The position numbers and the translations under genes were made by a program. A stretch of 64,000 bases of DNA from Bryobacter sp. CoA8 C33 (GTDB taxonomy: Bacteria > Acidobacteriota > Terriglobia > Bryobacterales > Bryobacteraceae): assembly GCA_019931185.1 (NCBI GenBank), contig JAINDK010000025.1:1-64000 (forward strand), read 5' to 3'. Below the pieces are notes generated by a model. It saw only the letters and a list, made by a program, of their open reading frames with translations, did not search any database and was not told the DNA's origin. Below, in pieces: positions 60,561 to 64,000 of the stretch (the stretch's first letter is position 1; the number at the start of each line of letters is the position of its first letter).

Positions 60561-62290
60561 TCGTCGCCCTCTTCGCCTCCCTCATCTACGGCCCCAGCCT
60601 CCTCAGTCCTCCCTCCCTCCTGGACGACGTCGACGCCGTCCAGGCCCAGATCGCCGTCAACATGCTCCAGTCCGGCGATTGGGTCACTGCCCGCCTCAAC
60701 GGCATCCCCTACCTCGAAAAATCCCCCCTCGTCTACTGGCTCATCGCCGCCAGCTTCCGCCTCTTCGGTATCCACGATTGGGCCGCCCGCATCCCCATCT
60801 CCCTCTTCTCCATCGCCCTCGCCCTCCTCACCGCCCGCATCGGCGCCTGGGCCGCCGGCCCCGCCCTCGGCCTCCTCAGCGGACTCATCCTCGCCACCAG
60901 CCTCGGCCTCTGGCTCTTCACCCGCATCCTCATCCCCGACGTCATCCTCACCTTCACCATCGCTCTCGCCCTCTGGTCCTTCCTCCGCGCCCTCGACCCC
61001 GATGAGCCCCGCCCCCGCCTCTGGTCCAACCTCTTTTCCATCTCCATCGCCCTCGGTCTCCTTCTCAAAGGCCTCATCGCCCTCCTCTTCCCCGGCGCCG
61101 CCGCCCTCCTCTATCTCCTCATCACCAGCCAACTCCTCTCCCCCCACACCTGGCGCCGCCTCCGCGTCCTCGAAGGTCTCGCCCTGCTCCTGCTCATCGC
61201 CGCCCCCTGGCACATCGCCGCCACCCTCGCCAACCCCCCTCTCTTCGACCTCACCCCACGCAGTCTCCCCGGCGAGTACCACGGCTTCTTCTGGTTCTAC
61301 TTCCTCAACGAACACGTCTTCCGCTTCCTCAACATCCGCCACCCCCGCGACTACAACACCGTCCCCCGCCTCGCCTTCTGGGCCTTCCATCTCCTCTGGC
61401 TCTTCCCCTGGGCTTTCCACTTCTTCACGCCCCGCACCGCCACCACCTCCCGCCACCGCGCCCTCCTCACTCTCTGCTCGTGCTGGGCCGGTTTCCTCAT
61501 GGTCTTCTTCACCTTCTCGACAACGCAGGAATACTATTCCATGCCCGCTTACCCCGCCTTCGCCCTCCTGCTCGCCACCGCCCTCCTCCACCCCCGCCCC
61601 TGGGCCTTCCGCCTCGTCGGCATCCTCTCCCTGCTCGCCCTCTCCGCCATCCTCTTTCTGCTTTCCCAGGTCTGGTCCCTCCCCACTCCCGGTGACATCT
61701 CCCGCGCCCTCCAGAGCCAAAGCCCCGACGCCTACACCCTTTCCCTCGGTCACATGGGCGATCTCACCATCCCCAGCTTCGCCTACCTCCGCGGCCCCCT
61801 CCTGCTCGCCGGCCTCGCCTTCCTCATCGCCTCCCTCGGCGCCTGGCTCCGTCCCCGCCTCGCCGTCTTCTCCCTCGCCGCCATGAGCGTCATCTTTCTC
61901 AATGCCGCCCGCTGGGCCATGATCACCTTCGACCCCTTCCTCTCCTCCCGCCCCCTCGCCCAAGCCCTCGCCGCCGCGCCCCCGGGCCAATGGATCGCCG
62001 ACAACCAGTACTACACCTTCTCGAGCATCTTCTTCTACACCGGCCGCACCGCTCTCCTCCTCAATGGCCGCGTCAACAATCTCGAATACGGCAGCTACGC
62101 CCCCGGCGCCCCCGCCGTCTTCCTCAACGACGCCCAGTTCCGCGACCTCTGGCTCAGCCCCGCCCGCTACTACCTCACCATCGAAGGCCCCTCCGTCGAT
62201 CGCCTCCTCCCCCTCATCGGCCCCCAGCGCCTCATCGAGGTCAAATCCGCCGGCGGCAAATTCCTCTTTACCAACCTCCCCCTTCCATAA
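60530..62290 (+). CDS. GT39/ArnT-like membrane glycosyltransferase
   Basis: The 586-residue protein has about ten membrane helices and a C-terminal periplasmic domain from about residue 470. Near the N terminus LLDDVDAVQAQIAVNM carries the acidic pair of the GT-C fold, followed by GDWVTARLNGIPYLEKSPLVYWL, an ArnT/PMT-type loop, and FRFLNIRHPRDYNTVPRLAFW in a later loop. ArnT enzymes add aminoarabinose from undecaprenyl-phosphate to lipid A. The acceptor here is unknown. The ATG at 60530 lies inside the asparagine synthase gene; the far longer upstream frame is a shadow of that gene. Confidence 0.88.
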   Translation: MEYPTRHYTLIVALFASLIYGPSLLSPPSLLDDVDAVQAQIAVNMLQSGDWVTARLNGIPYLEKSPLVYWLIAASFRLFGIHDWAARIPISLFSIALALLTARIGAWAAGPALGLLSGLILATSLGLWLFTRILIPDVILTFTIALALWSFLRALDPDEPRPRLWSNLFSISIALGLLLKGLIALLFPGAAALLYLLITSQLLSPHTWRRLRVLEGLALLLLIAAPWHIAATLANPPLFDLTPRSLPGEYHGFFWFYFLNEHVFRFLNIRHPRDYNTVPRLAFWAFHLLWLFPWAFHFFTPRTATTSRHRALLTLCSCWAGFLMVFFTFSTTQEYYSMPAYPAFALLLATALLHPRPWAFRLVGILSLLALSAILFLLSQVWSLPTPGDISRALQSQSPDAYTLSLGHMGDLTIPSFAYLRGPLLLAGLAFLIASLGAWLRPRLAVFSLAAMSVIFLNAARWAMITFDPFLSSRPLAQALAAAPPGQWIADNQYYTFSSIFFYTGRTALLLNGRVNNLEYGSYAPGAPAVFLNDAQFRDLWLSPARYYLTIEGPSVDRLLPLIGPQRLIEVKSAGGKFLFTNLPLP

Positions 62291-62306
62291 GCGATATGCT
62301 GAAATC

Positions 62307-63521
62307 GTGATCGCGCCGCTGCTGTTCTGCCTCGCATTACAAACTCCCGCTGAGGACGGCATCAAGGCCCTCGACTCCGGCAAACCCGCCGAAGCCGAAG
62401 CCCTCTTCCTCAAGGCCCTCGCCGCCGATCCCAACGACTTCTCCCTCCACTTCAATCTCGCCTTCGCTCAGTCCCAGCTCAACAAGGACAACGAAGCCAT
62501 CGCCTCTTACCGCAAAGTCCTCACCCTCAAGCCCGGCCTCTACGAAGCCCAGCTCAACCTCGGCATCCTCCTCCTCCGCCAAAAACTCTACGCCGACGCC
62601 GCCCCCGTTCTTTCCGCCGCCGCCGCCACCAAGCCCAACGAATACCGCCCCAACTACTACCTCGGCGACGCCCTGCTCAATTTGAACCGCGGCGCCGAAT
62701 CCGAAAAAGCCTTCCGCAAAGCCCTCGAGATCAATCCCAAATCCGCCGAAGCCGCCCAGGGCGTCGGCATGGCCCTCCTCAATCAGGGCAAAACCGCCGC
62801 CGGCGCCCCCTTCATCGAACAGGCCGTCCAACTCGACCCCTCCTTCGAACAGGCCCTCCTCCACCTCGCCACCGTTCACGAAGCGGACAAAAACTTCGAC
62901 GCCGCCATCGCCCTCTACCGCCGCTTCCCCAACGACCCCGCCGCCCGCGAGCGCCTCGGCGACCTCCTGCTCAAGTCCGGCAAAGCCGCAAGCGCCATCC
63001 CCGAGCTCGAAGCCGCAGCGAAGTCCTCCCCCACGGTCGCCAACTACACCGCCCTCGCCACGGCCTATCTCCAGGCCGGCCAGCCCGGCAAATGCCAGGC
63101 CCCCATCGACGCCGCCTTGCGCCTTGAGCCCAATAACGGCGAACTCCGCCTCCTCTACGGCCGCCTCCTCCGCGAAATGCGCAAGTTCGACCTCGCCGCC
63201 AACCAGTTCGCCCTCGCCGTCAAGCTCTCCCCCAATTCCCCCGAAGCCTGGTCCGACCTCGCCACCGCCACCGTCCTCATGGAGCGCTACGACGTCGCCC
63301 TCACCGCCCTCGAACGCCTCCGCCAGCTCAACGCCGAAAAGCCCGGCCACCTCTACCTCCGCGCCATCACTCTCGACAAGGTCAAGCAGAACCGCCAGGG
63401 CGCCCGCGCCGCCCTCACCGCCTACCAGGACTTCCTCAACGTCGCCGGCGGCAAGTTCCCCGACGAAGAGTTCAAGGCCCGCCAGCGCCTCAAAATTCTC
63501 GAACGCGAGGTCAACCGTTGA
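62307..63521 (+). CDS. Exported tetratricopeptide-repeat protein
   Basis: The 404-residue protein begins with a short leader, VIAPLLFCLALQT, from a GTG, followed by at least nine TPR units: for example AEALFLKALAADPNDFSLHFNLAFAQ, EAIASYRKVLTLKPGLYEAQLNLGI, ESEKAFRKALEINPKSAEAAQGVG and LAANQFALAVKLSPNSPEAWSDLA. TPR stacks are protein-protein scaffolds. It follows the GT39 gene by 16 bp and overlaps the next small gene by 4 bp, so it belongs to a chain of envelope genes of unknown role running out of the window. Confidence 0.85.
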   Translation: MIAPLLFCLALQTPAEDGIKALDSGKPAEAEALFLKALAADPNDFSLHFNLAFAQSQLNKDNEAIASYRKVLTLKPGLYEAQLNLGILLLRQKLYADAAPVLSAAAATKPNEYRPNYYLGDALLNLNRGAESEKAFRKALEINPKSAEAAQGVGMALLNQGKTAAGAPFIEQAVQLDPSFEQALLHLATVHEADKNFDAAIALYRRFPNDPAARERLGDLLLKSGKAASAIPELEAAAKSSPTVANYTALATAYLQAGQPGKCQAPIDAALRLEPNNGELRLLYGRLLREMRKFDLAANQFALAVKLSPNSPEAWSDLATATVLMERYDVALTALERLRQLNAEKPGHLYLRAITLDKVKQNRQGARAALTAYQDFLNVAGGKFPDEEFKARQRLKILEREVNR

Positions 63522-63859
63522 TCCCCTTCCTTGCCCTCCTGCTCTTCCTCCAGACCCCCGCCAAAGACTACCTCGCCTCCCTCGACGCCGCCGCGCAATC
63601 CCTCGCCTCCTCCCAAATCGAGGCCGCCGCCACCCACGCTGAAAAAGCCCTCGCCACCCTCCAGTCCCTCGGTAAACCTTATAAGAATACGGGCCACTAC
63701 AAACGCGTCGAGCTCCGCCTTCGCGCTCTGCTCCGCCGCGCCGACTCCCTCGTCAAGGACACCCCCATCGACACCCGCCCCGCCGCCCAGGCCGCCTACG
63801 ACCGCATCAACGCCGTCCACGAAAAAGTTCTCGCTGGTGTCATGAGTAAAAAAGAATGA
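63518..63859 (+). CDS. Small exported helical protein, 113 residues
   Basis: Unrecognised. The start TTG at 63518 overlaps the TPR gene's stop. A signal peptide ([15 protein letters not shown]) precedes a helical, charged domain with two amphipathic helices, [20 protein letters not shown] and [20 protein letters not shown], perhaps forming a helical hairpin like a TPR neighbour. Its ATGA overlap with the next gene implies coupled translation. Confidence 0.65.
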   Translation: MIPFLALLLFLQTPAKDYLASLDAAAQSLASSQIEAAATHAEKALATLQSLGKPYKNTGHYKRVELRLRALLRRADSLVKDTPIDTRPAAQAAYDRINAVHEKVLAGVMSKKE

Positions 63860-64000
63860 TCCGCCGCGCTCTCCTCCTGCTCCCCCTCGCCGCCTTCGCC
63901 CAAAAAGACTTCCTCACCGAAGACGAAGTCGAACGCGTCCGCCTCGTTCAGGAACCCAACGAACGCCTCAAGCTCTACCTCCTGTTCGCCCGCCAGCGCA
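63856..64000 (+). CDS. Exported protein, cut by the window end
   Basis: The start ATG overlaps the previous stop by 4 bp. The visible 48 residues are a signal peptide ([16 protein letters not shown]) and the start of a charged mature region, [20 protein letters not shown], which suggests a helical repeat protein. It is the third member of the exported chain starting with the TPR gene. Function cannot be judged from the fragment. Confidence 0.65.
   Translation, partial: MIRRALLLLPLAAFAQKDFLTEDEVERVRLVQEPNERLKLYLLFARQR

Noticed and set aside
1-64000. CRISPR arrays, tRNA/rRNA genes, insertion sequences, prophage or attachment sites
   Set aside because: No direct-repeat arrays, cloverleaf-like stretches, transposase motifs or duplicated flanks were found on either strand while reading the window.

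Overview
The window is GC-rich, gene-dense bacterial chromosome with no rRNA, tRNA, CRISPR array or recognisable mobile element. The gene set points to a Gram-negative soil-type bacterium, most likely an Acidobacteriota of the Bryobacter/Solibacter type. The reasons are two PEP-CTERM proteins, Tat-exported Gfo/Idh/MocA oxidoreductases and sugar-phosphate isomerases, a haem-motif plus SUMF1 protein, a carboxypeptidase-regulatory-like secreted protein, an ECF sigma/anti-sigma/Spy-like trio, a bactofilin and heptosyltransferases. The lineage is inference from gene content. Throughout, the + strand is rich in C over G whichever strand is coding, so + genes favour codons ending in C and - genes codons ending in G. 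By the usual skew convention the - strand would be the leading strand, and murA, mutS, ileS, lspA, lgt and secA all lie on it.

Layout. 0.2-4.0 kb (-): rhodanese, murA, murQ, sugar-phosphate isomerase and an A-type Fe-S carrier. 4.2-13.9 kb (+): ECF sigma/anti-sigma/Spy-like operon, a small unknown protein, a Gfo/Idh oxidoreductase, an AddB/AddA-like helicase-nuclease pair and a secreted unknown. 13.9-19.4 kb (-): a decayed cyclase pseudogene, anmK, mutS and glutamate dehydrogenase, coupled by overlaps. 19.4-22.8 kb (+): a compact M14-like protein and two paralogous PEP-CTERM proteins. 22.7-34.7 kb (-): oligopeptidase, lgt, lspA, ileS and an ABC exporter, then a membrane protein and secA. 35-42.7 kb: an orphan hybrid-free histidine kinase, a phytanoyl-CoA dioxygenase-like protein, and a + strand run of heptosyltransferases, a methyltransferase-like membrane protein, a TrmJ-like RNA methylase and a secreted beta-sandwich protein. 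42.7-45.8 kb (-): Gfo/Idh, haem-SUMF1 and ApbE. 45.9-49.2 kb (+): an AlgX-like/MBOAT acetylation pair and a Tat isomerase. 49.1-54.0 kb (-): two-component system, STAS protein, thioredoxin-like protein and a 54-residue membrane protein, then an ABC ATPase/permease pair. 54-57 kb (+): bactofilin operon. 57-58.6 kb (-): rmuC and an unknown. 58.7-64 kb (+): asparagine synthase, GT39 membrane glycosyltransferase, TPR protein and two secreted unknowns, the last cut by the window end.

Functional themes are envelope construction (MurA; MurQ and AnmK recycling; Lgt/LspA; heptosyltransferases; GT39; acetylation pair), genome maintenance (MutS, AddAB, RmuC) and envelope sensing. Packing is extreme: 4-bp ATGA overlaps are common, several convergent pairs overlap at their 3' ends, and several divergent pairs have start codons only about 6-41 bp apart. 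The items most worth a second look are the nonsense-broken cyclase with an adjacent G-rich tandem repeat, the paired Fe-S-type cysteine sets in both AddAB-like subunits, the two-component/STAS/thioredoxin/small-membrane-protein operon, the haem-SUMF1/ApbE/Gfo-Idh operon, and the compact M14-like protein.
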